Below, piece by piece: positions 1 to 9,629 of a stretch of 42,228 nt of DNA. The translations under genes and the position numbers were made by a program. Source of the DNA: an uncultured Gammaproteobacteria bacterium (GTDB lineage: Bacteria > Pseudomonadota > Gammaproteobacteria > DRJJ01); NCBI GenBank assembly GCA_947258795.1, contig CAMYJU010000021.1, positions 1 through 42,228 on the forward strand, read 5' to 3'. The notes below the pieces were generated by a model. It made no database searches. It was not told the DNA's origin and saw only the letters and a program-made list of their open reading frames with translations. Position 1 is the stretch's first letter, and every line of letters begins with the position of its first letter.

Positions 1-133
1 AGTTCAGCGACGACTGATTCGTTAGGACTCTTTCTGAGAAATTCGAATCCGCACTTGATTCGCTGCAAATACTGCTTAGGTCAGTAATACCTGCCGTTGC
101 CAGCCAGTGCCAGACATTGCCTGCCAGTGCCGG

Positions 134-1738
134 TCACTCCCACTCGATGGTGCCGGGCGGCTTACCGGTGACATCGTAGACCACGCGCGACAGGCCATGC
201 ACCTCATTCACGATACGACTGGATACGGTTTCCAGGAACTCGTAAGGCAGATGTGCCCAGCGTGCGGTCATGAAGTCTATAGTCTCGACCGCGCGCAAAC
301 TAACCACATACTGGTAACGTCGCCCGTCACCGGTCACCCCTACTGACTTGATCGGTAAAAACACCACAAAGGCCTGACTGACCTTGTGATACAGATCGTG
401 CTTGTGCAGTTCCTCGATAAAGATATGATCGGCCAGACGCAGGATGTCGGCGTATTCCTTTTTGACTTCACTGAGGATGCGCACACCCAGGCCAGGACCC
501 GGGAACGGATGGCGATAGACCATGTCATATGGCAGACCTAGCTCAACACCGAGCTTGCGCACTTCGTCCTTGAATAGTTCACGTAGCGGTTCGCACAGTT
601 TCAGTTTCATGAACTCAGGCAGGCCGCCGACATTGTGATGCGACTTGATCAGATGCGCCTTGCCGGATTTGGCCGCGGCCGATTCGATGACATCCGGATA
701 GATCGTACCTTGCGCCAGCCAGCGCGCATCACTGAGTTTTTCTGCCTCTTCCTCGAAGATCTCGATGAACAGGTTACCGATGATCTTGCGTTTCTTTTCC
801 GGGTCAGCCTCACCTCTCAATGCATCGAGAAAACGCTGTTCGGCATCGACACGAATCACGTGTACACCCATATGCTCGGCGAAGGTGGCCATGACCTGAT
901 CACCTTCCTGGTAGCGCAACAGGCCGTTATCGACAAACACACAGGTCAGCTGATCACCAATTGCCTTGTGCAGCAATGCCGCGACAACCGATGAATCAAC
1001 GCCACCAGACAGGCCCAGTACGATCTCTTCATCACCGAGCTGTTCGCGTATGCTTTTGATACTGTCTTCAATGATATTATCCGCTGTCCATAGCGAATCA
1101 CAGCCAGCGATGTCATGCACGAAGCGCTCGATAATACGCTGCCCCTGGTTGGTATGGGTCACCTCAGGATGAAACTGCAAGGCATAGAAATGACGAGACT
1201 CATCCGCCATCGCCGCAATTGGCGCACCGTCGGTATTGGCCATCAGGATGAAACCCGGTGGCAGTTCCACCACGCGGTCTCCGTGTGACATCCACACATC
1301 CAGCAGGCCGTAGCCTTCCGCACTGGTGTGATCCTCGATATCCTTAAGCAATGCCGTATGACCTCGCGCACGCACCTGTGCATAGCCATACTCATGATGT
1401 GTCGCATTTTCGACCTTGCCGCCCAGTTGTGCAGCCATGGTCTGCATGCCATAACAGATACCCAGAACCGGTACACCCATCTCGAACACAAGCGGATCGG
1501 CAATGGGTGATTCTTCACTGGTCACTGTTTCCGGCCCGCCGGACAGGATAATCGCACGTGGTGCGAAGGCCTGTATCTCATCGGCAGGCATGTCCCAGCC
1601 ATGCAATTCACAGTAGACACCCGCTTCACGCACGCGTCGGGCAATTAACTGGGTGTATTGCGAACCAAAGTCCAGGATCAGTACCCGGTGTTCATGAATA
1701 TTCGGCAATGCCGCAGCAGCTGATTGTTGATCAGTCAA
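134..1738 (-). CDS. guaA: GMP synthase (glutamine-hydrolysing)
   Basis: Converts XMP to GMP using ATP and ammonia from glutamine; cytoplasmic last step of GMP synthesis. The 534-residue protein has an N-terminal class I glutamine amidotransferase domain (about 17-210) with the nucleophile Cys95 in GICYGMQ and the His190/Glu192 pair in FHPEVTHT. The ATP-pyrophosphatase P-loop SGGVDSS lies at 244-250, and the C-terminal dimerisation domain ends in the family-typical GTIEWE. Length is close to the usual ~525. The start is TTG: an in-frame TAA lies 15 nt upstream, the next ATG is codon 50 inside the amidotransferase domain, and an AAGGG sits 8 nt before the TTG. It follows guaB by 43 nt, so the two are probably cotranscribed, with the TTG likely lowering guaA translation relative to guaB. 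Identification is secure. Confidence 0.98.
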   Translation of the reverse strand: MTDQQSAAAALPNIHEHRVLILDFGSQYTQLIARRVREAGVYCELHGWDMPADEIQAFAPRAIILSGGPETVTSEESPIADPLVFEMGVPVLGICYGMQTMAAQLGGKVENATHHEYGYAQVRARGHTALLKDIEDHTSAEGYGLLDVWMSHGDRVVELPPGFILMANTDGAPIAAMADESRHFYALQFHPEVTHTNQGQRIIERFVHDIAGCDSLWTADNIIEDSIKSIREQLGDEEIVLGLSGGVDSSVVAALLHKAIGDQLTCVFVDNGLLRYQEGDQVMATFAEHMGVHVIRVDAEQRFLDALRGEADPEKKRKIIGNLFIEIFEEEAEKLSDARWLAQGTIYPDVIESAAAKSGKAHLIKSHHNVGGLPEFMKLKLCEPLRELFKDEVRKLGVELGLPYDMVYRHPFPGPGLGVRILSEVKKEYADILRLADHIFIEELHKHDLYHKVSQAFVVFLPIKSVGVTGDGRRYQYVVSLRAVETIDFMTARWAHLPYEFLETVSSRIVNEVHGLSRVVYDVTGKPPGTIEWE

Positions 1739-1781
1739 GGATAGGACCCTTTATATTAATGTGCGTTAGCTTGAAACGGTT

Positions 1782-3257
<1,476 letters not shown>

Positions 3258-3285
3258 CTAGTCAGGTATCATTAAGTGAAACGTG

Positions 3286-3314
3286 ATTATAGGATTTGAC
3301 GCGGCCGGGGTAAA
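3286..3314 (-). promoter_or_regulatory. Probable guaBA promoter
   Basis: On the minus strand a consensus -10 TATAAT (3286-3291) is preceded after 17 nt by TTTACC (3309-3314), a 4/6 match to the -35. It lies 44 nt upstream of the guaB ATG in the space shared with the oppositely oriented gene at 3466. I see no complete PurR operator around it. The call rests on motif and position only. Confidence 0.55.
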
Positions 3315-3465
3315 CTAGGTAGCCTATATAAATGGATTCAGTTACCGACTAAGCAAAACTGCAGGTCTGGTCCACTCACGCATCAGATGATGTCGCTGAA
3401 CTACTATAACTAACTGAATTTATACTAATAATTACATTAATATCATCTTCTGGAGGATGCATTAA

Positions 3466-3765
3466 ATGAATAAGCTTATCGTCTCAGCCGCCCTGGCCGC
3501 CGTTCTGGTCTCACCTGTCAGCCATGCTGCCAGCCAGTCAGACGCCGCTGCAGCCATTACTGCCGCCGTGGTCAAGAACAACGAAGCCCAAAAGGCCGGC
3601 TTTGAATGGCGCGATACCTATAAAAAACTGCTCGGCCCGGCCAAAAAGGCCTATCAGAAAGGCGACTATGCCAAGGCCGTCAAGCTGGCCAACACCGCCA
3701 AGGCCCATGCCGAACTCGGCCTGACCCAGGCCAAGGTCGCATCCAATGCCGACCTGCATAACTAA
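3466..3765 (+). CDS. Small secreted helical protein, SoxXA-binding-protein-like
   Basis: A 99-residue protein with a clear signal peptide (MNKLIV..., hydrophobic core, cleavage probably after SHA at 22). The mature part is alanine/lysine-rich and predicted helical, with the segment AGFEWRDTYKKLLGPAKKAYQKGDYAKAVKLANTAKA split by a Gly-Asp turn into two helices. That EWRDT...GD...A..LA layout resembles the small periplasmic SoxXA-binding proteins (SoxK/SAXB type) of sulfur oxidisers and related uncharacterised proteins. This is recalled family similarity, not a search result. No sox genes lie in the window, so a sulfur-oxidation role is unproven. A GGAGG stands 11 nt before the ATG, and a strong intrinsic terminator directly follows, so it is probably monocistronic. 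Confidence 0.8.
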   Translation: MNKLIVSAALAAVLVSPVSHAASQSDAAAAITAAVVKNNEAQKAGFEWRDTYKKLLGPAKKAYQKGDYAKAVKLANTAKAHAELGLTQAKVASNADLHN

Positions 3766-3781
3766 GTACTTGTTGTAACTG

Positions 3782-3812
3782 AAAAAAAGGCCGGGTCCAT
3801 CCCGGCCTTTTT
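3782..3812 (+). terminator. Intrinsic terminator after the small secreted protein gene
   Basis: A perfect stem GGCCGGG (3789-3795) / CCCGGCC (3801-3807) with a 5-nt loop is followed by TTTTT and preceded by an A-tract, so it could stop transcription from both directions. It lies only 8 nt before the xseA ATG, so xseA must rely on read-through or on a start site within or very close to this element. Confidence 0.9.
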
Positions 3813-3820
3813 CTATACCC

Positions 3821-5200
3821 ATGCCGACCACACCGCAAATCACAGATACCAGCCCGCAACGGGATATCTACAGCGTCAGTCGACTCAACCAGGAGGTACG
3901 CGACCTGCTCGAAGGCGGTTTCCCGCTGTTGTGGGTCGAAGGGGAAATCTCCAACCTGGCCAGGCCGGCATCGGGCCATATGTATTTCACCCTGAAGGAC
4001 GCTCGCGCACAGGTGCGCTGCGCGCTGTTCCGTAACCGCGCGCGCCTACTGAGTTGCAGGCCCGAGAATGGTCTGCAGGTGCTGCTGCGTGCTCGTGTGA
4101 GCCTGTACGAAGGCCGTGGCGATTTTCAGCTGATTGCCGAGCACATTGAGCCGGCCGGTGATGGCGCATTACGGCTGGCCTATGAAGAGCTGAAAAACAG
4201 GCTGCAACAGGAGGGGCTGTTCGACGCTGAACGCAAACAGGAACTGCCGTTGTTACCCAGGCAGATCGGTGTGATCACCTCACCGTCCGGCGCCGCGATC
4301 CATGACGTGCTGACTGTGCTGCAACGTCGTTTCGCCGGTATACCAGTGATCATCTACCCTGTGCCGGTACAGGGTGACAATGCCGCAGCCAGCATTGCAG
4401 ACATGATCAGACGCGCCAATCAGCGAGATGAATGCGATGTACTGCTGTTAACCCGCGGCGGTGGCAGCCTGGAAGATATGATGGCCTTTAACGACGAACG
4501 CGTCGCACGCGCGATTGCGGCCTGCAAGCGACCGCTGGTGTCGGCCGTTGGCCACGAGGTTGACTTCAGCATCGCCGATTTTGTCGCCGATGTACGCGCC
4601 CCGACCCCGTCTGCGGCCGCGGAACTGCTCAGCCCGGACAGCCGCGAATGGTTGCAACAAAGCCGTGACCTGCAACGCCGTCTGATCCAGGCCATGCAAC
4701 AACAAACCGATGAGCAGGCACAAACACTGGACTGGCTGGGCCTGCGTCTGCAACAGCAGCACCCGCAAACCCGTTTGCAGCAACAGATGCAACACGCCGA
4801 CCAGCTCGAAAGCCGCCTGAATCTGGCTTTCCGCCACTGCCTGGAGCGCAGCCAGTCGCGGCTGGCACGCGGTCAGGCACAGCTGCAGGCACTGAATCCG
4901 ACTGCACGCCTGAACAGCAACCGCCAACAACTGGGCTATCTGCAAAACCGGCTCAGGCAGGCCATCCACAAACAACTCGATGCACCCAGACAGCTGCTGA
5001 CAGGCCTGAGTCGCACACTGCATTCGATCAGTCCACTGGCGACACTGGAGCGGGGCTATTCGATCACGCGCAGCGTACCCAGCGGTGATATCCTGACCTC
5101 GGTCGCCACGCTGAAGCCCGGCGACCGGCTCAACAGCCGTCTCAGCGACGGCGAGATCAGCAGTGTGGTTGAAAACGTTTCGAAAACGGACAAACCATGA
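3821..5200 (+). CDS. xseA: Exodeoxyribonuclease VII large subunit
   Basis: Large subunit of ExoVII, which degrades single-stranded DNA to short oligonucleotides together with multiple XseB subunits; cytoplasmic. The 459 residues show the N-terminal OB-fold (about 17-115; YSVSRLNQEVRDLLE, then PASGHMYFTLKD and AQVRCALFR). The catalytic region starts with LPLLPRQIGVITSPSGAAIHD and contains LLLTRGGGSLEDMMAFNDE and SAVGHEVDFSIADFVAD. A long Gln-rich coiled-coil stretch (about 270-400) precedes the C-terminal LERGYSI motif. Length is normal. The ATG start follows a terminator almost directly and lacks a strong Shine-Dalgarno. The stop overlaps the next gene's ATG (ATGA), so the two are translationally coupled. 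No xseB is visible in the window. Confidence 0.97.
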   Translation: MPTTPQITDTSPQRDIYSVSRLNQEVRDLLEGGFPLLWVEGEISNLARPASGHMYFTLKDARAQVRCALFRNRARLLSCRPENGLQVLLRARVSLYEGRGDFQLIAEHIEPAGDGALRLAYEELKNRLQQEGLFDAERKQELPLLPRQIGVITSPSGAAIHDVLTVLQRRFAGIPVIIYPVPVQGDNAAASIADMIRRANQRDECDVLLLTRGGGSLEDMMAFNDERVARAIAACKRPLVSAVGHEVDFSIADFVADVRAPTPSAAAELLSPDSREWLQQSRDLQRRLIQAMQQQTDEQAQTLDWLGLRLQQQHPQTRLQQQMQHADQLESRLNLAFRHCLERSQSRLARGQAQLQALNPTARLNSNRQQLGYLQNRLRQAIHKQLDAPRQLLTGLSRTLHSISPLATLERGYSITRSVPSGDILTSVATLKPGDRLNSRLSDGEISSVVENVSKTDKP

Positions 5201-6024
5201 TCAGACTCACAGCCGTTATCCTGTTAAGCCTGTTGGGTTTTAACCAGGCCCTGGCAGCCGAGAACCTGCCCCGTATCGAAATCGTGCCGGGCGGTATTGC
5301 CCGCATTACCCTGCCTGACGCCCGGGATACTGAGGCCTGGTATGGCAAACGTCGGGTCATGGTGGTCAGGCGTGGCGACCAACGCATTGCCATCGTCGGC
5401 ATCCCGCTGACCACCAAACCCGGCGTGAAGAAACTCCGCATCAAACACGCCGACGGCAATAATCACACAATGAGCTTTACTGTGCGCAACAAGGATTATG
5501 CCACCCAGTACCTGACCATCAAAAACAAGCGCATGGTCAGCCCGAACAAAAAAGACCTGGAACGCATTGCGTCCGATCGCGTCCGCATCCGCAAGGCCCT
5601 GGCCAGCTGGAGCACTGGCGAGCCGGATCTGCTGCAGTTTGGCCAGCCGGTCAAAGGCATTGCCAGCAGCAGTTTTGGACTACGACGTTATTTCAACAAG
5701 CAACCGCGCAAACCGCATAGCGGCATGGACATCGCCGCCAATGAAGGTACGCCGGTGCATACCCCGGCCTCCGGCACCGTGGTCGAGACCGGCAACTACT
5801 TTTTCAATGGCAATACCGTGTTCGTCGACCATGGACAGGGCCTGGTGACCATGTACTGTCATTTAAGCAAGATCAGCGTCAAACCCGGGCAAACGGTTCG
5901 TGCCGGCGAGCCGCTTGGTGAGGTCGGTCAGACCGGGCGGGTGACCGGCGCCCACCTGCACTGGTCGGTCAGCCTGAACCGTACCATGGTCAACCCGGCA
6001 CTTTTCTTACAGGAACAAAAGTAG
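5197..6024 (+). CDS. M23-family (LytM-type) peptidoglycan endopeptidase
   Basis: Secreted zinc endopeptidase expected to cut peptidoglycan peptide cross-links in the periplasm. Residues 1-20 are a signal peptide (cleavage near ALA-AE). Residues 25-110 form a beta-rich N-terminal domain. The C-terminal LytM domain (about 150-270) keeps the zinc ligands His174 and Asp178 in HSGMD and His255 in AHLHW (with His253), plus His222 in MYCHLS, so it should be catalytically competent, unlike degenerate EnvC/NlpD-type factors. The ATG overlaps the xseA stop by 4 nt, a pairing seen in several gammaproteobacteria. The exact substrate bond cannot be read from sequence. Confidence 0.92.
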   Translation: MIRLTAVILLSLLGFNQALAAENLPRIEIVPGGIARITLPDARDTEAWYGKRRVMVVRRGDQRIAIVGIPLTTKPGVKKLRIKHADGNNHTMSFTVRNKDYATQYLTIKNKRMVSPNKKDLERIASDRVRIRKALASWSTGEPDLLQFGQPVKGIASSSFGLRRYFNKQPRKPHSGMDIAANEGTPVHTPASGTVVETGNYFFNGNTVFVDHGQGLVTMYCHLSKISVKPGQTVRAGEPLGEVGQTGRVTGAHLHWSVSLNRTMVNPALFLQEQK

Positions 6025-6053
6025 CTTTCACTCTCTTTAAGCACCGTCTCATT

Positions 6054-6070
6054 GAACGCTTGCAGCGTTC
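6054..6070. repeat. Short perfect inverted repeat
   Basis: GAACGCT (6054-6060) and AGCGTTC (6064-6070) form a 7-bp stem around TGC, 30 nt after the M23 peptidase stop. There is no T-tract, so it is not a classical terminator; it may protect the mRNA 3' end or be part of the repeat-rich spacer. Confidence 0.5.
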
Positions 6071-6163
6071 GTTATACGTACCATACCCACCGTCCCGGTG
6101 GATCAAGGAAATTCCCGCGTAGGCTACCGTCACGATAACAATCATGCGTTTCACGCAAAATAC

Positions 6164-6190
6164 CGTCATTCCCGCGCAGGCGGGAATCCA
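6164..6190. repeat. dRS3-like palindromic intergenic repeat
   Basis: ATTCCCGC (6168-6175) and GCGGGAAT (6180-6187) are a perfect 8-bp inverted repeat within CGTCATTCCCGCGCAGGCGG and its continuation AATCCA. This core matches the widespread dRS3-type short palindrome known from Neisseria and found in other proteobacteria. A partial, decayed piece (AATTCCCGCGTAGGCT) sits about 60 nt upstream. Confidence 0.7.
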
Positions 6191-6261
6191 AAACTATGAG
6201 GGATTAGCGTAAACCGGTAGCATCGCAGCGCACTCCACTCCGATCGTGCTGTTGTCTATTT

Positions 6262-6672
6262 TTAAAACCAGTTATCAACAGCATAAACGCCGAAAACAAA
6301 TAATACCCATGACACACCAACAATTGCGGTCAGCAAATGAGTATACAAGTATATCTTACTTGCCACTCTTATATTCTCATCAATGGGCAAATCTTTGTTC
6401 AGGTTAGTGAATCGTTTTCTTCGTGAACGCGCAGGGTACACAATCAAAAACATATATGTACCGGCTTTGACAAGACTCAACGGCCATGAAGAATAAAACG
6501 CCAATTCAGCAGATGAAAACCACGGTTCTCTGAACAATATCGAATCCAGGCGACGATAAAGAATATTGTGCATGACAGTTGCAAATATTATCGATATAAA
6601 TACAAGCACTAACTCAACAACTGTCAATGACCATGCGATAGTCCAGATTATATGTGGCTCTACCTGCTGCAC
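6262..6672 (-). CDS. Small three-helix membrane protein, probable immunity partner
   Basis: A 136-residue protein I do not recognise as a named family. It has three hydrophobic segments (about 8-33, 56-79 and 104-131) separated by a basic loop (ARSRRKRF, 81-88), so it should be an inner-membrane protein. It starts with GTG; the first 13 nt overlap the 3' end of the upstream LysM gene, so it is translated with it. The region is visibly AT-richer than the neighbouring housekeeping genes. A small polytopic membrane protein tightly coupled behind a protein with a hydrophobic, glycine-rich tail is what is expected of an immunity protein against a pore-forming toxin. That role is inference from context and topology. 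Confidence 0.7.
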   Translation of the reverse strand: MQQVEPHIIWTIAWSLTVVELVLVFISIIFATVMHNILYRRLDSILFREPWFSSAELAFYSSWPLSLVKAGTYMFLIVYPARSRRKRFTNLNKDLPIDENIRVASKIYLYTHLLTAIVGVSWVLFVFGVYAVDNWF

Positions 6673-7643
6673 AGGCTTGCTACTCCTGTTGCCGAGGCAA
6701 TATCGATTTTCCGCCCATATGTGTCATATAGGTTACTGAAGCCTTTCCCAGCAACATAGCCGGCTACAGCGCTTCCTACACCAATAACCAATGATGCAAC
6801 CCAACCAACAGGTGTGGCCATTGCAACAATAGCCATACCTGATACAAAACCAAAGGCAGTACCTCCAACAATACTACCTACACTTTCAACCAGAATTGCA
6901 TTCTTTTTATTTATATCACCGGTATTCGCAATATCGTTACAGGCAACCCCCAAGCCAACCGTCGATAACACTACACCACCACGCGAGGCATATTTGGCCG
7001 CACGGCCCATGCGGCCGATTTGTCGGGTAATATTCTGGGTCGGCGCCCTGCCCTTGGTTCTGGAAATGCGCAACACCTCGTTTTGCAGCCGTGTTGTATT
7101 AAGTATTCGCGCCAGCGGCCCCAGCTTGGTTTTTAGTTTTCCGAGAATTTTATAACGGCGGTAATCATATTGACCCTTGCTGAGTTCGCCTGCCTTATAC
7201 GCCTCGTAGTTATGCACCATCTCGTTTAACAAGGGTGTATTGGCCAGAAACGTGCGGTTGACCATGGTCATACTCGCCGAGCCGGTACCAAGCATGATCG
7301 GTGTCAGGGTAGATAACCATGCCCTTTCCTGTGGTGCTGCTTGTTGCCATTGCCGGCGAAGTGGCTGGTAAGCCAGTTGGTCCGTACTCAATACCGGGGC
7401 TGTATCAGGATGGGTCGTCGCAGAACAATAACGCTGCGGGACGCTCATCTTTATCAACTGGTTCGGGAAAATCCGGTCCGGATTTTTGATATCCGGATTA
7501 TCGGCCAGGATCCGGCTGAGGATAGTGTCCTGCTGTTGCTTCGTGATCGGTCCATGGTAATTTTGAATAATCCGGCCGAGGCTGTCGGCTGTTCGTACAC
7601 GGTACAAAATGGTATCGTAAGCGGTCGGTTTGCTTGTTGTCAT
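6660..7643 (-). CDS. LysM-domain protein with hydrophobic glycine-rich C-terminus, probable pore-forming toxin
   Basis: A 327-residue protein. Residues 11-67 look like a LysM peptidoglycan-binding module (TILYRVRTADSLGRIIQNY, then LADNPDIKNPDRIFPNQLI). A basic, helical middle (about 90-220) follows. The last 100 residues contain a glycine/alanine-rich hydrophobic hairpin (about 221-236, 250-278 and 279-300) with repeated small residues (GSIVGGTAFGFVSGM, IGVGSAVAGYVAGKG), as in glycine-zipper or colicin-like membrane-inserting domains. There is no signal peptide. The ATG has AAGGAG 9 nt upstream. Downstream and overlapping is a small membrane protein. Together this suggests an effector/bacteriocin-like pore former with its immunity protein, perhaps delivered by a type VI system; no secretion genes are present to confirm that. 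A structural cell-wall protein is the alternative. Confidence 0.75.
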   Translation of the reverse strand: MTTSKPTAYDTILYRVRTADSLGRIIQNYHGPITKQQQDTILSRILADNPDIKNPDRIFPNQLIKMSVPQRYCSATTHPDTAPVLSTDQLAYQPLRRQWQQAAPQERAWLSTLTPIMLGTGSASMTMVNRTFLANTPLLNEMVHNYEAYKAGELSKGQYDYRRYKILGKLKTKLGPLARILNTTRLQNEVLRISRTKGRAPTQNITRQIGRMGRAAKYASRGGVVLSTVGLGVACNDIANTGDINKKNAILVESVGSIVGGTAFGFVSGMAIVAMATPVGWVASLVIGVGSAVAGYVAGKGFSNLYDTYGRKIDIASATGVASLCSR

Positions 7644-7850
7644 TATTATAACTCCTTGTTTTAAAAAGCCATATCCGTCGATGGTTGTGGCTTGATTCCT
7701 GAATAATCCCTCAGATCATCATACATTCAGGAATGGCAGGGTCAAGCTCTACAGGTCAATAAACATACTAAATACAGGCTAAATACCGATTCATCGATGC
7801 CGATAAACTGGGTAATTAGCGACCACCGGCGCAACGGCGAGGAGAGAATA

Positions 7851-9053
7851 ATGGAGGCCACCCAACTATTTGGTTTGAACCGCTTTTTCAGTGGTTTGCA
7901 AAGCCATTTATCAAATCCGGTGATCAAGGCCCCGGATGACACCGGAACCAGCGTCCATACCAACCAGCCACAGTCTGTGGATGGCACTAACACCGATGAT
8001 AATGCTGAGATCCTGAACAGCACCCTGTTCAATAACCTGCGCTCGCGGCTGGCCGGCTACGGTATCGACCTGGATTCAGTCGAACAGCTTAAAGACTTCT
8101 CTCCGGAAAAAATTGCCACCCGGGTCCTGGGCGTGATCGCGAAAGAACTGAATCATGCCGAGGACGACGAACAACGCAGCGAACTGCTGCAGCAGGCACG
8201 CGAAGGGGTCGAGGCCGGCCTGTCCGAGGCGCGTGACATACTCGACTCACTCGGTGTGCTGTCAGGCAATGTTGCAGACAATATCAATCGCACCGAAGAG
8301 CTGCTGAATACCGGTCTGGCGCAACTGGTTGATGGACAGCCTGTCGATCTCGGTATCGTGGGAAACAGGGATGAACATGAAGTAGTCGCGAACTCGGACT
8401 CGGCCGCGTTTCTGGTTGCGAATGAAAGCCGCCGCCAATCGTCACTGGAAATCGAAACCAGCGAAGGCGACCTGATTAATATCAGCATAAGCAGCAGCAC
8501 CAGTATCAGCGCGATCCAGTTCCAGAGCGCGAATGCCGATGGACAACTGCAGGGCAGTGCGTATAACAGCAGCGCCAGTTTCTCGGCTAGCTATACCGTC
8601 AGCGGCGATCTGAACGATCAGGAAAAGGACGCGATCAGCGACCTGCTCGAGCGCATCGACAAGGTCACTGACCGGTTTTTCGATGGCAATGTACAGGCCG
8701 CTTTTGCCCAGGCCAGCAAGCTTGAAATCGGCTCGGAGCAACTAGCCGGGTTTGCTTTGAATCTGGAACACAGCAGCACCACCGCCGTTGCGGCCGCCTA
8801 CCAGCAAACCGCCGGTAGCGACGCAAGCGCACCGGCCAGCCTGCTGGATCTCGGTAAATTTGCCCGAGGTGTACTCGATATCCTGAAAAACGTCAGCAAG
8901 GACATGCCATTTGCAGACTTTGAAACCGAGGCGAAGCAACTGTTGAAAGAATCTGCCGCGGTCAAGACCGATGATCAGCAAGCCACTGATGCGCTCAATA
9001 ACCTGGTTGACGCGCTCGCTGAGGCAGAACACAAAGAAACAGAGGTAGCGTAA
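7851..9053 (+). CDS. DUF5610-domain protein
   Basis: A 400-residue protein without a signal peptide. The N-terminal half (about 30-165) has the pattern of the DUF5610 family: LRSRLAGYGIDLDSVEQL, DFSPEKIATRVLGVIAKEL, QQAREGVEAGLSEARDILDS. The middle (about 195-255) is Ser/Gly/Ala-rich beta-like sequence (ISISSSTSISAIQF, YNSSASFSASYTVSG), and the C-terminal third is helical and acidic. The function of the family is unknown. I chose the ATG at 7851 because AGGAGA lies 7 nt upstream; an in-frame ATG at 7797 has no ribosome site. It is transcribed divergently from the LysM protein, about 200 nt away. Confidence 0.85.
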   Translation: MEATQLFGLNRFFSGLQSHLSNPVIKAPDDTGTSVHTNQPQSVDGTNTDDNAEILNSTLFNNLRSRLAGYGIDLDSVEQLKDFSPEKIATRVLGVIAKELNHAEDDEQRSELLQQAREGVEAGLSEARDILDSLGVLSGNVADNINRTEELLNTGLAQLVDGQPVDLGIVGNRDEHEVVANSDSAAFLVANESRRQSSLEIETSEGDLINISISSSTSISAIQFQSANADGQLQGSAYNSSASFSASYTVSGDLNDQEKDAISDLLERIDKVTDRFFDGNVQAAFAQASKLEIGSEQLAGFALNLEHSSTTAVAAAYQQTAGSDASAPASLLDLGKFARGVLDILKNVSKDMPFADFETEAKQLLKESAAVKTDDQQATDALNNLVDALAEAEHKETEVA

Positions 9054-9130
9054 CTTCAGACATGGTATGCTATCCCTGTGATTTACAGGAAATTGTATGC
9101 GACAGGATAGTTTCCTCAAACTGATAAAGA

Positions 9131-9155
9131 TTGCTTCGCTACGCTCGCTATGACA
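9131..9155. repeat. Dispersed TTGCTTCGCTACGCTCGC-type repeat
   Basis: The segment starting TTGCTTCGCTACGCTCGC and ending ATGACA contains the imperfect palindrome GCTTCGCTACGCTCGC. This is the core of a short intergenic element common in many proteobacterial and other genomes. Its terminal ATGACA supplies the apparent start codon of the following DUF4124 gene. Confidence 0.5.
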
Positions 9156-9629
9156 GCAAGCACCTCAACCATTGGTCACTGCCTTGGCTATGCCTTGCTT
9201 GGCATAATCTTGCTGCTACCGGCAACGGCTGTTCCGGAAATATACAAATGGGTAGACGAACACGGCCGTACCCACTACGGTGAAAAACCACCAGCCAAAA
9301 GTCCATCAAAGCAGGTCCCGATCAAAAACACTTCTGCTCCACCTGCCGGCAATACCAGTCCGGAATCACAAAAAGACCGTCAACAAAGACTGTTACGCGC
9401 ATTCGAAGAAGAACGCCTGCAACGGGAAAGCAATCGCCAAAAAGCCAAACAGGAACGGGAACAAAGCAAAAAGAAATGCGCCTACGCCCGCAACCGACTC
9501 AGGATCGCGCAAGGCGGTTACCGGTTGTATGATTTCGACAAACAGGGAAACCGGGTTTACCTCGACAGCCAGCAAATAGATCAGGCCAGGGCCAGGGCCA
9601 GGCAGGAAGTTAAGCGTTTATGTAATTAG
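9150..9629 (+). CDS. DUF4124-domain secreted protein
   Basis: A 159-residue exported protein. A signal peptide (about 1-28, hydrophobic LGYALLGIILLLPATA) is followed directly by the DUF4124 signature EIYKWVDEHGRTHYGEKPP (about 30-48). A Pro/Ser-rich linker and a highly charged Glu/Lys/Arg helix (about 75-115) come next, and the C-terminus holds two cysteines (KKCAYARNRL, KRLCN) that could form a disulfide. Family members are periplasmic proteins of unknown function. The ATG lies inside a repeat element and lacks a good ribosome site, so the true start could be a downstream TTG near codon 16. Confidence 0.85.
   Translation: MTASTSTIGHCLGYALLGIILLLPATAVPEIYKWVDEHGRTHYGEKPPAKSPSKQVPIKNTSAPPAGNTSPESQKDRQQRLLRAFEEERLQRESNRQKAKQEREQSKKKCAYARNRLRIAQGGYRLYDFDKQGNRVYLDSQQIDQARARARQEVKRLCN

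Noticed and set aside
1-133. tRNA or terminator downstream of guaA
   Set aside because: Only short imperfect repeats (GCCAGCCAGTGCC / GCCTGCCAGTGCC) are seen; no cloverleaf and no stem with a T-run.
4448-5023. A 191-codon minus-strand frame
   Set aside because: Antisense to xseA, Leu/Gln-rich because of the xseA coiled-coil codons; no own signals.
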